This document shows, piece by piece, positions 54,511-63,680 of a stretch of DNA of 64,000 nt. The notes beneath the pieces were generated by a model. It was not told where the DNA came from. It saw only the letters and a program-made list of their open reading frames with translations, and did no database searches. The position numbers and the translations under genes are program-made. Origin of the DNA: Saprospiraceae bacterium. Its GTDB lineage: Bacteria > Bacteroidota > Bacteroidia > Chitinophagales > Saprospiraceae. The stretch is taken from positions 1 to 64,000 of the forward strand of contig JAJCYI010000072.1 in assembly GCA_029263015.1 (NCBI GenBank), in the 5' to 3' direction. How positions within the stretch are numbered: the stretch's first letter is position 1; the number at the start of each line of letters is the position of its first letter.

Positions 54511-54612
54511 TTGGTAAAAAAATAACCTTATCCAAGTGCGTAGCCATGGAGATGGATGACTATTATGAAGCTTTGAAAAAGCTTATAATAGCTACGGGTT
54601 AGTTATTGATCC
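54511..54612. repeat. Palindrome P7 between the paralogous barrel genes
   Basis: It starts TTGGTAAAAAAATAACCTTA, close to the P4-P6 terminus. An outer stem CGTAGC/GCTACG and an inner perfect hairpin (CTATTATGAAGCTTT with inverse) are present. It is the most degraded member of the family. Confidence 0.55.
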
Positions 54613-54759
54613 TTATGTAATAATAATGTTATGGTGCTTCCCCGACTTGGTTACTTTGAAGCTGTAGACAAAGTGTTGAATTTGTGAAATTCCAAGAATC
54701 GGTGCCCATCAGTTTGCTTAATGAACTGGTCGCCAAAACTTTCTACTTTCTACTTTCAC

Positions 54760-55362
54760 TCAGTCCCATTCACTCCCAAATCCACCAAAGCGGAGCGTCA
54801 AAACGGCACCGAAGCCCGACAGATCGCTGTCGGAGAAATTGTCCAATTTGTCCAAACCGCTCACAAGGCGGTAGTTGGCTGTTGCAGCAATGCGGAAGAA
54901 GGAAAATACATTCAGTTCAATGCCTGCTTCAGGAGTGAGGACAAAAATGTTGTCATTGAAAGAATTAATGGTTTCATCATCACTGATAAAAGCTTCCCGG
55001 AACCGTGCTTTCCCCCAGCCAATTTTTAATGAGGTGAATGGGTGAATAGCCTTGTGCTGCACGGGGACATATCCGATCCAGAAACCACCATGTTTGAATT
55101 TGACACGTTCCTTTGTTTCATTAAAATTTTTGTTCAACTCGGATGTGCCATGTCCATAACCGCCCAAGAAAAAATCATCCATTACGATTGCGCCGCCGCC
55201 GCCGCCAGCAGTTTCTAAATCATCGCCGAGGTCTGAGTATTCAAAGATTGGTCCCCCAAAAGCGCCGATCCGATTCACATCTGAAAATAGGGTTTGATCA
55301 TTCTGAGAAAAAAGTATTACTGAGGATAAAAGCGCAAGTGTGGTCAGAAAATAGTTTTTCAT
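54760..55362 (-). CDS. Outer-membrane beta-barrel-like protein, paralogue, 200 aa
   Basis: Signal peptide (TLALLSSVILFSQ) and the same strand pattern as the 53884 protein: GPIFEYSDLGDDLETAGGGG, MDDFFLGGYGHGTSE, KHGGFWIGYVPVQHKAIHPF, LTPEAGIELNVFSFFRIAAT, VLTLRFGGFGSEWD. Tandem duplication with divergence. A run of GGC/GCC codons encodes a glycine stretch near residue 52. Confidence 0.8.
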   Translation of the reverse strand: MKNYFLTTLALLSSVILFSQNDQTLFSDVNRIGAFGGPIFEYSDLGDDLETAGGGGGAIVMDDFFLGGYGHGTSELNKNFNETKERVKFKHGGFWIGYVPVQHKAIHPFTSLKIGWGKARFREAFISDDETINSFNDNIFVLTPEAGIELNVFSFFRIAATANYRLVSGLDKLDNFSDSDLSGFGAVLTLRFGGFGSEWD

Positions 55363-55380
55363 TGCTTCGTTGTTTCATTG

Positions 55381-55449
55381 CTCCATGGTTTCATTCCTTC
55401 ATGGTTTCATTGCAAAACAATAGAACCGTGAATCCATGAAACTATGGAG
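55381..55449. repeat. Word-built hairpin, GTTTCAT type
   Basis: CTCCATGGTTTCAT... and the inverse ATGAAACTATGGAG form an imperfect stem built from near-copies of ATGGTTTCATT. It separates the STN protein gene from the barrel genes. Confidence 0.6.
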
Positions 55450-55455
55450 TTCATT

Positions 55456-57123
55456 TTAAAATCTAAACCCAGCATTTACACCAACCCATGCTTTCAGGCT
55501 GGTATTGCTGGCAAGGTCTTCATCTATCAAGGCGTAGGGAACAACTGGTGAACCGATTTCGCCTGTTTCAACATTGCGGAGCTGTGAAACCATCGCATTG
55601 AATGTTGGGCCAAGGAAAAAACCGATGCTGCGTCCAATTTGGTGGTTCCACAGGAAGCGGAACTGGCCGATGCTGTTGAGCGTATTCGTCCAGGTCTGAT
55701 TTTCGTTGATGTGGATAGCCATCAGTTCCCAGTTGAAATGTGCCTTGGGAGTAACCTTTGTTACCGTCCCGATTCCGTAGCCTAGTCCCCAGATATAGCT
55801 TCCGTCACCTGGTGGAACTTGTGCTCCTATATGAAAGATGTTGTAAAATGCATTTGCCCCTAGTTTGAATTGAATATTTCCGTGTAAAATTTCACTTCCG
55901 TATATTTCAACTTTGTTATAGCCTCGTTTCACAATGTTTATCAGTGCAATCGGTACGCCGCTCACTGTGTCAGAAACGTTTATCAATGCGATCTGAAAAC
56001 CTTTTACATGGCCAGTTGAGATGTTCATGATGCCTCCTAACTGTAAGATTTCTACATCACCTGCTTTGTTGAAAAGTCCACTGATCTGCGCTTTTGTCCT
56101 GCCATTGCTGATGTTTAAAAGCCCTGCTGCTTGTAATGCCTGCGCATCGCCGCCCGCGCGGTTCATGAGGCCTGCAGCCTGTAAGCCTGCTACATTGCCA
56201 TCAGCCCAATTGATAGCGCCAGCAGCCTGAGCGGCCTGCACATCGTTGGTAAGGTTGATAATGCCAGCAGCTTGGAGGCCTCTGGTCATGCCCTCGTTTT
56301 TGTTAAAAATCCCTCCCACTTGTGTGCCGGTCACGTTGCGGGCAACTTTGTTACCAATTCCGGCCAACTGAAAACCTTTCATATCCTTGTTCACCGTGTT
56401 CATAATAGTGCCTACTTCCAATCCGTCCACGCCACCACTTTCACCCCAGAGAAGGTTCATTGACAGGTTATTGGTGACATTTGGACTTGCTCCGGTGTTG
56501 GTTCCAATTTTTGGTAGCAAGGAAACTTGAGCGAGCCGTTTATTGTCGGTAGGTTTCAAAGTGTATTCAGCACGGGTGCGCCATTTCTCAAAATTCAAAA
56601 GTGTCCGGTCGAATGGGTACATTTCCCCGTCCCGGTTTACGGGGCGGGTTTCTGGCATCTCTAGGGTAATTACTGAATCGGAAGATATGCGTCCTTCCTC
56701 TGGTTCAGGTTCTTCTATACTAACCAAAACGGCAGGCGGTTCTTCTTCTGGTAGTTCAATAATTGGAGGAGCGGAGGTCTTTTCTTTTTTTCTGGACTGA
56801 CTTAAACGTTTATCAGGGTTGCTTCTCAGGACGATATGCTGCCCAATGCGAGAATAGACAATAGGTGTTTTTTCGAACAATATGTCCAGTCCTTTTGAAA
56901 GGGGGGTATTTTCCACTTTTGCGCTTACCTTCTGTCGCACGTTTACCTTGCTGCTGCTGTAGGAAAATTTAACATTATAATTTTCGGAAATATCATCAAG
57001 GGCATCTTTCACGCGTGTTCTTTCGTATTCAAAAGTTACTTCTGTACCAAGCATTTCATATTGTGCTATGGCAATATTTGAAGTAAACTGTAAGAGTATT
57101 AAAACCGGAATCAGTGGTTTCAT
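55456..57123 (-). CDS. STN-domain protein with QAAG surface repeats, 555 aa
   Basis: Signal peptide, then an STN (secretin/TonB short N-terminal) domain at about 25-105: TRVKDALDDISENYNVKFSY, KVENTPLSKGLDILFEKTPI. A Pro/Glu-rich linker leads to about nine repeats of roughly 20 residues between 235 and 405 with the pattern V-x-G-x-Q-x-A-G-x-x-N (LQAAGIINL, AQAAGAINW, LQAAGLMNR, LQAAGLLNI, LQLGGIMNI). The C-terminal 150 residues are barrel-like. It sits downstream of an ECF sigma and FecR gene in place of the usual TonB receptor. Confidence 0.8.
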   Translation of the reverse strand: MKPLIPVLILLQFTSNIAIAQYEMLGTEVTFEYERTRVKDALDDISENYNVKFSYSSSKVNVRQKVSAKVENTPLSKGLDILFEKTPIVYSRIGQHIVLRSNPDKRLSQSRKKEKTSAPPIIELPEEEPPAVLVSIEEPEPEEGRISSDSVITLEMPETRPVNRDGEMYPFDRTLLNFEKWRTRAEYTLKPTDNKRLAQVSLLPKIGTNTGASPNVTNNLSMNLLWGESGGVDGLEVGTIMNTVNKDMKGFQLAGIGNKVARNVTGTQVGGIFNKNEGMTRGLQAAGIINLTNDVQAAQAAGAINWADGNVAGLQAAGLMNRAGGDAQALQAAGLLNISNGRTKAQISGLFNKAGDVEILQLGGIMNISTGHVKGFQIALINVSDTVSGVPIALINIVKRGYNKVEIYGSEILHGNIQFKLGANAFYNIFHIGAQVPPGDGSYIWGLGYGIGTVTKVTPKAHFNWELMAIHINENQTWTNTLNSIGQFRFLWNHQIGRSIGFFLGPTFNAMVSQLRNVETGEIGSPVVPYALIDEDLASNTSLKAWVGVNAGFRF

Positions 57124-57315
57124 GTAAACGATAGTCTTGTAGATTGCCGAATAGTTTAAAAATGAATTTAGTACTTTATTGCTTAGACAACCATGTAATT
57201 ATTCAGTTCCAGTCTTCAGTTTTTGTAGTTTGATAAGTGCCTATACGCTGATAGTAGAATGATATGGTTATCAAAATCCAAAGCTCAAAGTTACCAGACA
57301 TTTACACAATAACGA

Positions 57316-58353
57316 TCAATTGTCTGGTCTGCAGCCTTTGCCAACGAGCAGGTAGGTTTCGTGGTTCTTTTGAATGTCCACTTCAATCGAAGCTCCAATC
57401 ACATCCAAAATTTCGTTTAAGTCTGGATTATCAAAAGTAGAGTTGAGGGTACACTCATAAATCATTTCATTCGATACTTGTATTTCGGTACCAAAAAAGC
57501 GTTCCAAGGTCGTGATCACATCTTTTATTAAAGTCTCGTCGAATGTCAAATGCATGGTTTTCCAGGAGGTGGCGTTGCTTATTTTATCTTCCACCATTTC
57601 TACCCGTTTTTCTTTTTTGTAAACAACCCCCGATGTGCCGGCTGGCAATTTAACAGGAGCAGCGGTATTGTTTGTTGTGGCCAAAGCCACTGTTCCAGTT
57701 TCCACTGTTACTTCTATTTTTTCTTCTTTGGGGTAGGCTCGGACGTTGAACGAAGTACCCAGTACCGTGGTCGTTGCTCCGCCGCTGATTATTTCAAAAG
57801 GTTTTTTGTCCAAATGTTCCACTTCAAAGAATGCTTCCCCTGCCAGTTCTATCTTCCGTTCCACAAACTTTTCATCATAAACTATTTTGGAATTTTCGTT
57901 CAACCATATTTGGCTTCCATCAGGCAGTAGGATTTCTTTCTTTTCGTTTTCGTGTGTCTCTATTTCAACGTAGGTTGGAGAATCTGAACCTTGCGCTAAC
58001 CACCGTAACCCAGCTCCAACAAGCAACAAAATTGCGGCAGCAACACTCCAGCGGACGATCCTTTTCGACAAGGGGATTATTTTGGTTGCCGAACGGTCAA
58101 AATCCTTGGCGCTTTCAGAAACTGCTGAACTGGTTTCATTATCGATTTTCGACCAAGCAGCATCCATGTCGGCTTCGAAAGGCGATGTGTCTGCACCTTC
58201 TGCCATGTTCCAGACTTGCTCCATTTGCTCAAAGAACTCTTGGTGCTCTTCCTCGGCACTCGTCCAAGCGAACAATTTTTCTTTCTCAGCTAGCGATGAA
58301 TCACCTGCTAGAAATTTAGCAATCAGTTCTGAATATTTGTCAATGTCTTTCAC
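57316..58353 (-). CDS. FecR-family anti-sigma factor, 345 aa
   Basis: N-terminal cytoplasmic part (1-95) that binds the sigma factor, one membrane helix (WSVAAAILLLVGAGLRW) near 105, then the periplasmic FecR domain: ILLPDGSQIWLNENSKIVYD, ERKIELAGEAFFEVEHLDKK, PFEIISGG, TTVLGTSFNVRAYP and a C-terminal STN-like segment. It follows the sigma gene (109 bp gap) and precedes the STN-repeat protein. Confidence 0.9.
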   Translation of the reverse strand: MKDIDKYSELIAKFLAGDSSLAEKEKLFAWTSAEEEHQEFFEQMEQVWNMAEGADTSPFEADMDAAWSKIDNETSSAVSESAKDFDRSATKIIPLSKRIVRWSVAAAILLLVGAGLRWLAQGSDSPTYVEIETHENEKKEILLPDGSQIWLNENSKIVYDEKFVERKIELAGEAFFEVEHLDKKPFEIISGGATTTVLGTSFNVRAYPKEEKIEVTVETGTVALATTNNTAAPVKLPAGTSGVVYKKEKRVEMVEDKISNATSWKTMHLTFDETLIKDVITTLERFFGTEIQVSNEMIYECTLNSTFDNPDLNEILDVIGASIEVDIQKNHETYLLVGKGCRPDN

Positions 58354-58461
58354 GTGCAGATACCTTTTTCAAATTAAGGATGCGAACTAAAATAAAGCCC
58401 CCCTATCCGATTTCTTGATTTTGTAAAACTTTAAACTATGAAAAGCTTCTTGGTTTGTGGG

Positions 58462-59070
58462 TTAACCATCCAAATAGGGTTTTAGGGCTTTTCGCATCAC
58501 TCGCAAAGCCTTTCCCATTTGGTGTTCCACTGTTTTTTTTGAAATGCCCATTTCATCAGCGATTTCCTGATAGCTCTTTCCCTCAAAACGACTGAGTTGG
58601 AAAACTGCTCGGCACCTCGGCGGCAATGTGTCAACAGCCAGGCGGACTTGTTCTTCAAGTTCCCCCTGCAAAAAACCTTGCTCGACATCCTGCTCTGGTT
58701 GGAAAGGGGTTGTTGCTGTTATCTCTTCCGGTGATTTGTTTTTTTTGCTCCGCAACCAGCCCAATGCTTCATTGATGGCCATTCGGTGTAGGTAAGCGCC
58801 TGGCGATGTGGTAATCGTAATGCTGTCCCTTTTTTCCCAGAAACGGATGAAGACTTGTTGGGCCAAGTCTTCGGTGACGCCTCTTTCCCCGACCAGCCTG
58901 TGGATGGCTGCACAGACAGGACGATAGTGCGCTTCAAAGAGGTCTTTGAGCACGGTCTTGTCGTTGGTGTGAAGTCTTGTGGTCAGGTTTTGCAAATAAA
59001 TAAAGAGTTGAAGGATTGAATTTTGAGGAGTGACAAAGTTATACAAACCTTCAATTCCTTTTCCTTTCAT
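58462..59070 (-). CDS. ECF-type RNA polymerase sigma factor, about 202 aa
   Basis: Region 2 (LFEAHYRPVCAAIHRLV then EDLAQQVFIRFWEKRDSI) and region 4 (LAVDTLPPRCRAVFQLSRFE followed by GKSYQEIADEMGISKKTVEH) are clear. The start is uncertain: an ATG at 59068-59070 is used here, but the residues up to about 58995 are low complexity, and a TTG at 58995 (LQNLTTRLHTNDK) may be the true start. Controlled by the FecR protein encoded next to it. Confidence 0.88.
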   Translation of the reverse strand: MKGKGIEGLYNFVTPQNSILQLFIYLQNLTTRLHTNDKTVLKDLFEAHYRPVCAAIHRLVGERGVTEDLAQQVFIRFWEKRDSITITTSPGAYLHRMAINEALGWLRSKKNKSPEEITATTPFQPEQDVEQGFLQGELEEQVRLAVDTLPPRCRAVFQLSRFEGKSYQEIADEMGISKKTVEHQMGKALRVMRKALKPYLDG

Positions 59071-59195
59071 TCCTTTCCCAAAAAAGGCAATGATAAAAAA
59101 TAATCTTCCAACGGCGAAAGACAAATCTTTGCTGACTGTTCAATAATTTGAAACAAGGCTGCGTTTTAATTTTTTTTTCACAAAACCTTATATTA

Positions 59196-60056
59196 ATGAA
59201 AACCCTTGCTTGCCTTGCCTATATGGCCATTTCCTCTTTCTTTCTCCCCACACTTTTTACTGAATCGATGACCTTGAATGAAGCCCTTGATAAAGGGTAT
59301 GTTACATTGGAAGTTACTGGAGAAGGCGGATACTCAGGTGACTGCCTGAAAGTAAAATTGGAAAACACTTACAAAAGGAACATAGAAGTGACCATACCTG
59401 CCGGGCAGATATTTGAACCGGGAGATCCTGATTTGCAGGACATTATGGTTGCCAAAGAAGAAGTTCTTTTAGTCGAAAAAGACAAATCGAGAATTGCTCG
59501 TCTTTTTGGCTTTTGTGTGGAAGCCGGGGATGGCTCGCCAGGCGAGGGCAGTCCTTTTGGCTTGGGGAGAATGGCTACTGGCAACTTATTGAAATTTGCG
59601 CTGTACCTCAGCATCCAAAAACAGTATAAAAATGATTTTGCGCAATATGCCGTATGGGCCGTGAGCGACGAGGAAAGATTGGAAGGGATCGGCGACCCAG
59701 CACTTGCGAAAGAAGTTGCGAAGTTACTTGGTAAACCTGAACCCCAGTATCACGTGCAATACCAGCAGCCTGACCAGAGTCGCTTATTGCCAGGTACGCC
59801 TGTGTCGGCTCAGCGGGAGGGGTTGTCCATGAACGGCCTTTTTTATTACACTTTGGAATCGGAGCGGCCTGTTAATTTTGAATTATACAATGAAGCAGAC
59901 GAAATGATCCATGCATTTTTTCAAAACAGGAAGCAGCTCAGGGGTTATCACAAATTCCGGTTTGAGTTCGAAATCAGTAATTTACCGAGAGGGAAATATT
60001 CTGCAAGAATGATAAGCGGGGGGAGTGTGATCGAAGAGTTGAGCGTGGAATTTTGA
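59196..60056 (+). CDS. Secreted protein of unknown function, 286 aa
   Basis: The start at 59196 gives a proper signal peptide (MKTLACLAYMAISSFFLPTL); 16 extra codons upstream are not needed. A beta domain (YVTLEVTGEGGYSGDCLKVK, IEVTIPAGQIFEPGDPDLQD) is followed by helices (GNLLKFALYLSIQKQYKNDF). A C-terminal domain with YYTLESERPVNFELYNEADE and KYSARMISGGSVIEELSVEF resembles a secretion or adhesion tail. No family recognised. It is divergent from the ECF sigma gene. Confidence 0.7.
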   Translation: MKTLACLAYMAISSFFLPTLFTESMTLNEALDKGYVTLEVTGEGGYSGDCLKVKLENTYKRNIEVTIPAGQIFEPGDPDLQDIMVAKEEVLLVEKDKSRIARLFGFCVEAGDGSPGEGSPFGLGRMATGNLLKFALYLSIQKQYKNDFAQYAVWAVSDEERLEGIGDPALAKEVAKLLGKPEPQYHVQYQQPDQSRLLPGTPVSAQREGLSMNGLFYYTLESERPVNFELYNEADEMIHAFFQNRKQLRGYHKFRFEFEISNLPRGKYSARMISGGSVIEELSVEF

Positions 60057-60131
60057 GTTTCTGAGAGTTTGAGTTTCTGAGTTCGTGAGCATAGTGCTCA
60101 AAAACTCAGAAACTCACGAACTCAGAAACTC
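60057..60131. repeat. Word-built hairpin, GAGTTTCTGA type
   Basis: Arms made of GAGTTTCTGAG and GAGTTCGTGAG words pair with CTCAGAAACTC and CTCACGAACTC, across ATAGT. It lies between convergent genes and probably terminates both. Confidence 0.75.
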
Positions 60132-63100
60132 TTACTGCACAACTACCTTCCGTACAATGCTGCCCTCTTCAGAGCTGACCTTGAGGAAGTAGAAGCCTGC
60201 AGGTATTTCGCTCACATTCAGTTGAGCATTGTGATTGCCCTGGATGCTGATTGTTTGAGCTGCCACAGTTTTTCCATCTAAAGTCATGAGACTCAAGTTG
60301 AGATCTTGTGCCATTTCACTATTGAAACCTACATTGAGCACATTGTCAACAGGGTTTGGATAAACGAGAATGGATACGTTTTCCAGTTGCTCGTCGGTGC
60401 TGTTGAATAATTGTGACTCCACAATAGTACCTTCTTCCGGAGCAATGGTACATTCATTGTCACCACCTGCCGTAGTGATACAAGTCTCGCCATTATAAGC
60501 TAACATGTCCTGGAATTCGATATCGTCAATGAGCCAGCCACCGTTTTGAACGAAGGTGTTGTCATCGGTGCCGAAGCGGAAGCGGATGTGGATTTCTTGG
60601 CCTATCCAATCACTAAGATCGACATAGGTAGCCTCGAATTCATCCCCGCTGAAGCCGGTATAGGCCATCAGGTTAGGGACGACGAATGTTCCGAATTGGA
60701 TAAAGCCGGGATAGCCATTGCGGAGCATCCGGTCAGGTACTTGGGTCCAGCTGTTGTCATTGATGTTTTTGACATCGACTACGCCACCATCGGCACCCGG
60801 TTCGGTATCGTACTTATGGAAAAACCTAAGCACAGGACGGTTGCCGGTAACAGTCCACGCTGCATCGGGTGTCAGTTCGAGGAGTATGCGGCTTTCCGTT
60901 TCAATGTCTTGGGCAAACCACGAGAAGTCATCCGTGTTGCCGCCAAAGGCATCGGTGATTTCCCAGATACTGGCAGGGGTATCGCCCAAGAAGTTGATCT
61001 CCCAGTTTTCGTCTGCATTTTCATCAATAACTTCATCTACCCAGTATAGATCCGACCATTTGTTGGGGTCAGTAGAAAGCTTGTAGGTAATGGTCTCTTC
61101 ACCGCCAAATAGGATATCGTTCAGGGTAAATGTAATCACATCGCCCTGTACATCGGCAGTTACATTGGCAGAACCTAGAATGTATTGAGTGCCGTTAGGG
61201 ATTTGGTCAGTGACCTTAATGCCAGTTGCTGTTTCGGTTTTACAATTGCTGATTAAGATGGTTACATCAATTTCGTCACCTGCATCAATGAAGTCATTGA
61301 CGGATTTGGTGATGGTGATTTTGTCACGGCATTCACATGGTAAATCAAACGCTTCTATTTCGTCGCCAACTACATCGGAGGTTCCTTGACTGGCACTGAA
61401 GCCACAGCCCCGGCGGGCAAATGTTTCCCAGATCATGCATTGATTAGCACCACCGTATAAAGCTACATCAGCAGCTAGAATGGCATCCCGGCCATCTACA
61501 AAACCAGGTAAACAAGGTTGGGTTTTCATTCCCTCAAATACCAGACGGATGGCCATATTATTGCCACCTGTTCCATTGTGGAGATCTTCATCCCACCCGT
61601 ATTGGTCAGCAAACGCCCAGTACATATCCCAGATCATGGTACACCAAACAGCTCCTACGCCATGTGGAACAGACTCGCCTGGTAATGAGCTATAAGTGAG
61701 TGGGTTGATTGCCATATCGATAGAATATGGAAACCTCCTGATTCCGTTGCCGTCAGGGGCAGCTCCTATGGCGTAATTGCCAACGCCCCTTTTCATATTA
61801 CCGGTGTCACCTGGTTTCGCTGATGTGATAAGCGCCATAAAATCGCTCCATCCTTCGCCCATCTGCTCGCTGCCACCTAGACAACCTGCTTGGCCGGGAC
61901 CTCCAGTCAAGCGGTTGGAAATGCCGTGGCCATATTCGTGGGCTATGATGCCATTGTCGAGGTCTGAATCAGCTTGTGCAGGAACTACTGGAGCTGGAAG
62001 TTCGAACCTGGCAATCAGGCCGTTGCCGGCAAATTGGCGAATTGCTTGGCAATTCACGGAAGACATAAATACCACTGGTATGTTTGCATCTGCTCCAACG
62101 GCACCTGGCGCCATATTTATGGTGTTATCTTCAAAGTTGCAGATAATCACGCCTATTGCCCCAGCATCTTGCGCTTGTACTGTTTTAAATCCAAACTCAC
62201 ATCCACCACGGTCAATCAATGCTACTTTTCCGTCGAGTTCAGTACCGTTCAGGACGTTCTCACAGCCATCGGAAGCAAGTGGCTCGGTCACTCCATCATC
62301 CAAGATGACTACTTCACCAACAACGGGCACATCTGTAATGTATGCGCCAGCGCCCCAATCGCCAGCTGAAGGAGTACCTACCTCGTATCCTCCAGCCACA
62401 GAAGCTGGCTCGTCGATACTGAATGGATCACCTCCAAGATTCCAGCGGAACATTTGCATCCTTCCGCTTTGGCCATCTGGCGGGGTAGAGAAGTTGGCAT
62501 TGTTGGTGCCACTGCCGTCCTGCCCTTCGGCATTCACTTGGTCAACACCCAATCCCATTCCTGAATAATTGGTAGTCTGGAAATTGCCCGATACTTCGTC
62601 AAATCCATAATGGTAGGTGAAATCGTGCATGATGTTGTTCATATAGAACAAGTTGACAATAGCTGCATCGGTATATTGGTCAGGTTCGAAGGTATCTTCC
62701 CAATCAAAATCAAAAATTAAATCGATACCGCCATCAGGCTCATTGCCAGAAGAAGCATTGGCATTATTGCTATCTTCATAGGCGTGCACGTTATTACCAC
62801 GGGTAATGGTAAATTCTGCTCCATCCACACCATCGATGTCGTGCCATGCGTATGGGGAAGCAACTGTATCGTGCGGTTCTATGACCATCTCTCGTGCCCC
62901 ATGTATTGGACTTTCGACAGGTATTGGCCAAATATTATAAGTTTCACCAGCAAGCATGCTGGTCGCGGTGTTTTTTTCTATGTTTTCAAAATCGTGTGAA
63001 TGATCGCTACAATTGTGATCTGCGCGGGTAAATGATTGTCCATCCACTTTACAGTAAACAGTCCAGTTGTGCTCATCGAGGATCTGGCCTGTCACTGCAT

Positions 63101-63680
63101 CAATCCTGGTGCTCCACATGTCAGAAGATTTCACGGGATACCAAGTAACATTCCAAGCGAGCAGGACTTCGTTCTTAAATTGCTGGAAATTAAGACTTAC
63201 TTTAATGTCTTCATGAGCAATGTTGCCTTTGTCAAAAACGAATTCCTGATCGTTTTGGTCAAGCAGCCTCAATTCTTCGAAGGGAATATCGAGATGGGCA
63301 GCCAGGTTTTGTACAGCCTTTTCAGGACTGATAATTGGCGTGCTTGTATTCACTTTGGAAGCAAGTGCATTGACAAAACGCTTCCCAACGTAAAACACCT
63401 CTCCATCTTTAGAAATGTTCAGGTTGACAATGGCATTGTAAACAGGAATGTTGTTGTGTGTCTGCATGAAATACACCCTGCTGATGCCAGTCTTTTCATC
63501 GGTGTACATGTCACTGACGGTCATCCCGTCTATGTCCTGTGCAGACAAGCCCCAGCTTTCTGAATTGGAACGGACGTGCTCAAGGGCAATATCAAGAGGT
63601 GTGGCCTGTTGTGCGAACAAAGTGCTGCCCGCAAATAGCAGCGCCAACAAAAAACTAAATTGGGTACTGTTCAATTTCAT
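60132..63680 (-). CDS. M36 (fungalysin) metalloprotease with T9SS sorting tail, 1182 aa
   Basis: Signal peptide (LLALLFAGSTLFAQ), then an FTP/PepSY propeptide (about 30-210) and the M36 catalytic domain with the zinc motif HEYGHGISNRLTGG near residue 581 and a second ligand region GEGWSDFMAL. A PA domain (about 440-560) is inserted in the catalytic part. A DUF11-like domain (about 795-870), a MAM/immune-inhibitor-type beta domain (about 880-1070) and a Por/T9SS C-terminal sorting domain (LVYPNPVDNVLNV ... EGSIVRKVVVQ) follow. Secreted protease, exported through the type IX system. Confidence 0.92.
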   Translation of the reverse strand: MKLNSTQFSFLLALLFAGSTLFAQQATPLDIALEHVRSNSESWGLSAQDIDGMTVSDMYTDEKTGISRVYFMQTHNNIPVYNAIVNLNISKDGEVFYVGKRFVNALASKVNTSTPIISPEKAVQNLAAHLDIPFEELRLLDQNDQEFVFDKGNIAHEDIKVSLNFQQFKNEVLLAWNVTWYPVKSSDMWSTRIDAVTGQILDEHNWTVYCKVDGQSFTRADHNCSDHSHDFENIEKNTATSMLAGETYNIWPIPVESPIHGAREMVIEPHDTVASPYAWHDIDGVDGAEFTITRGNNVHAYEDSNNANASSGNEPDGGIDLIFDFDWEDTFEPDQYTDAAIVNLFYMNNIMHDFTYHYGFDEVSGNFQTTNYSGMGLGVDQVNAEGQDGSGTNNANFSTPPDGQSGRMQMFRWNLGGDPFSIDEPASVAGGYEVGTPSAGDWGAGAYITDVPVVGEVVILDDGVTEPLASDGCENVLNGTELDGKVALIDRGGCEFGFKTVQAQDAGAIGVIICNFEDNTINMAPGAVGADANIPVVFMSSVNCQAIRQFAGNGLIARFELPAPVVPAQADSDLDNGIIAHEYGHGISNRLTGGPGQAGCLGGSEQMGEGWSDFMALITSAKPGDTGNMKRGVGNYAIGAAPDGNGIRRFPYSIDMAINPLTYSSLPGESVPHGVGAVWCTMIWDMYWAFADQYGWDEDLHNGTGGNNMAIRLVFEGMKTQPCLPGFVDGRDAILAADVALYGGANQCMIWETFARRGCGFSASQGTSDVVGDEIEAFDLPCECRDKITITKSVNDFIDAGDEIDVTILISNCKTETATGIKVTDQIPNGTQYILGSANVTADVQGDVITFTLNDILFGGEETITYKLSTDPNKWSDLYWVDEVIDENADENWEINFLGDTPASIWEITDAFGGNTDDFSWFAQDIETESRILLELTPDAAWTVTGNRPVLRFFHKYDTEPGADGGVVDVKNINDNSWTQVPDRMLRNGYPGFIQFGTFVVPNLMAYTGFSGDEFEATYVDLSDWIGQEIHIRFRFGTDDNTFVQNGGWLIDDIEFQDMLAYNGETCITTAGGDNECTIAPEEGTIVESQLFNSTDEQLENVSILVYPNPVDNVLNVGFNSEMAQDLNLSLMTLDGKTVAAQTISIQGNHNAQLNVSEIPAGFYFLKVSSEEGSIVRKVVVQ

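Noticed and set aside
61777-62568. 263-codon plus-strand frame inside the M36 protease gene
   Set aside because: Proline- and serine-rich antisense shadow of the protease frame, with no domain.
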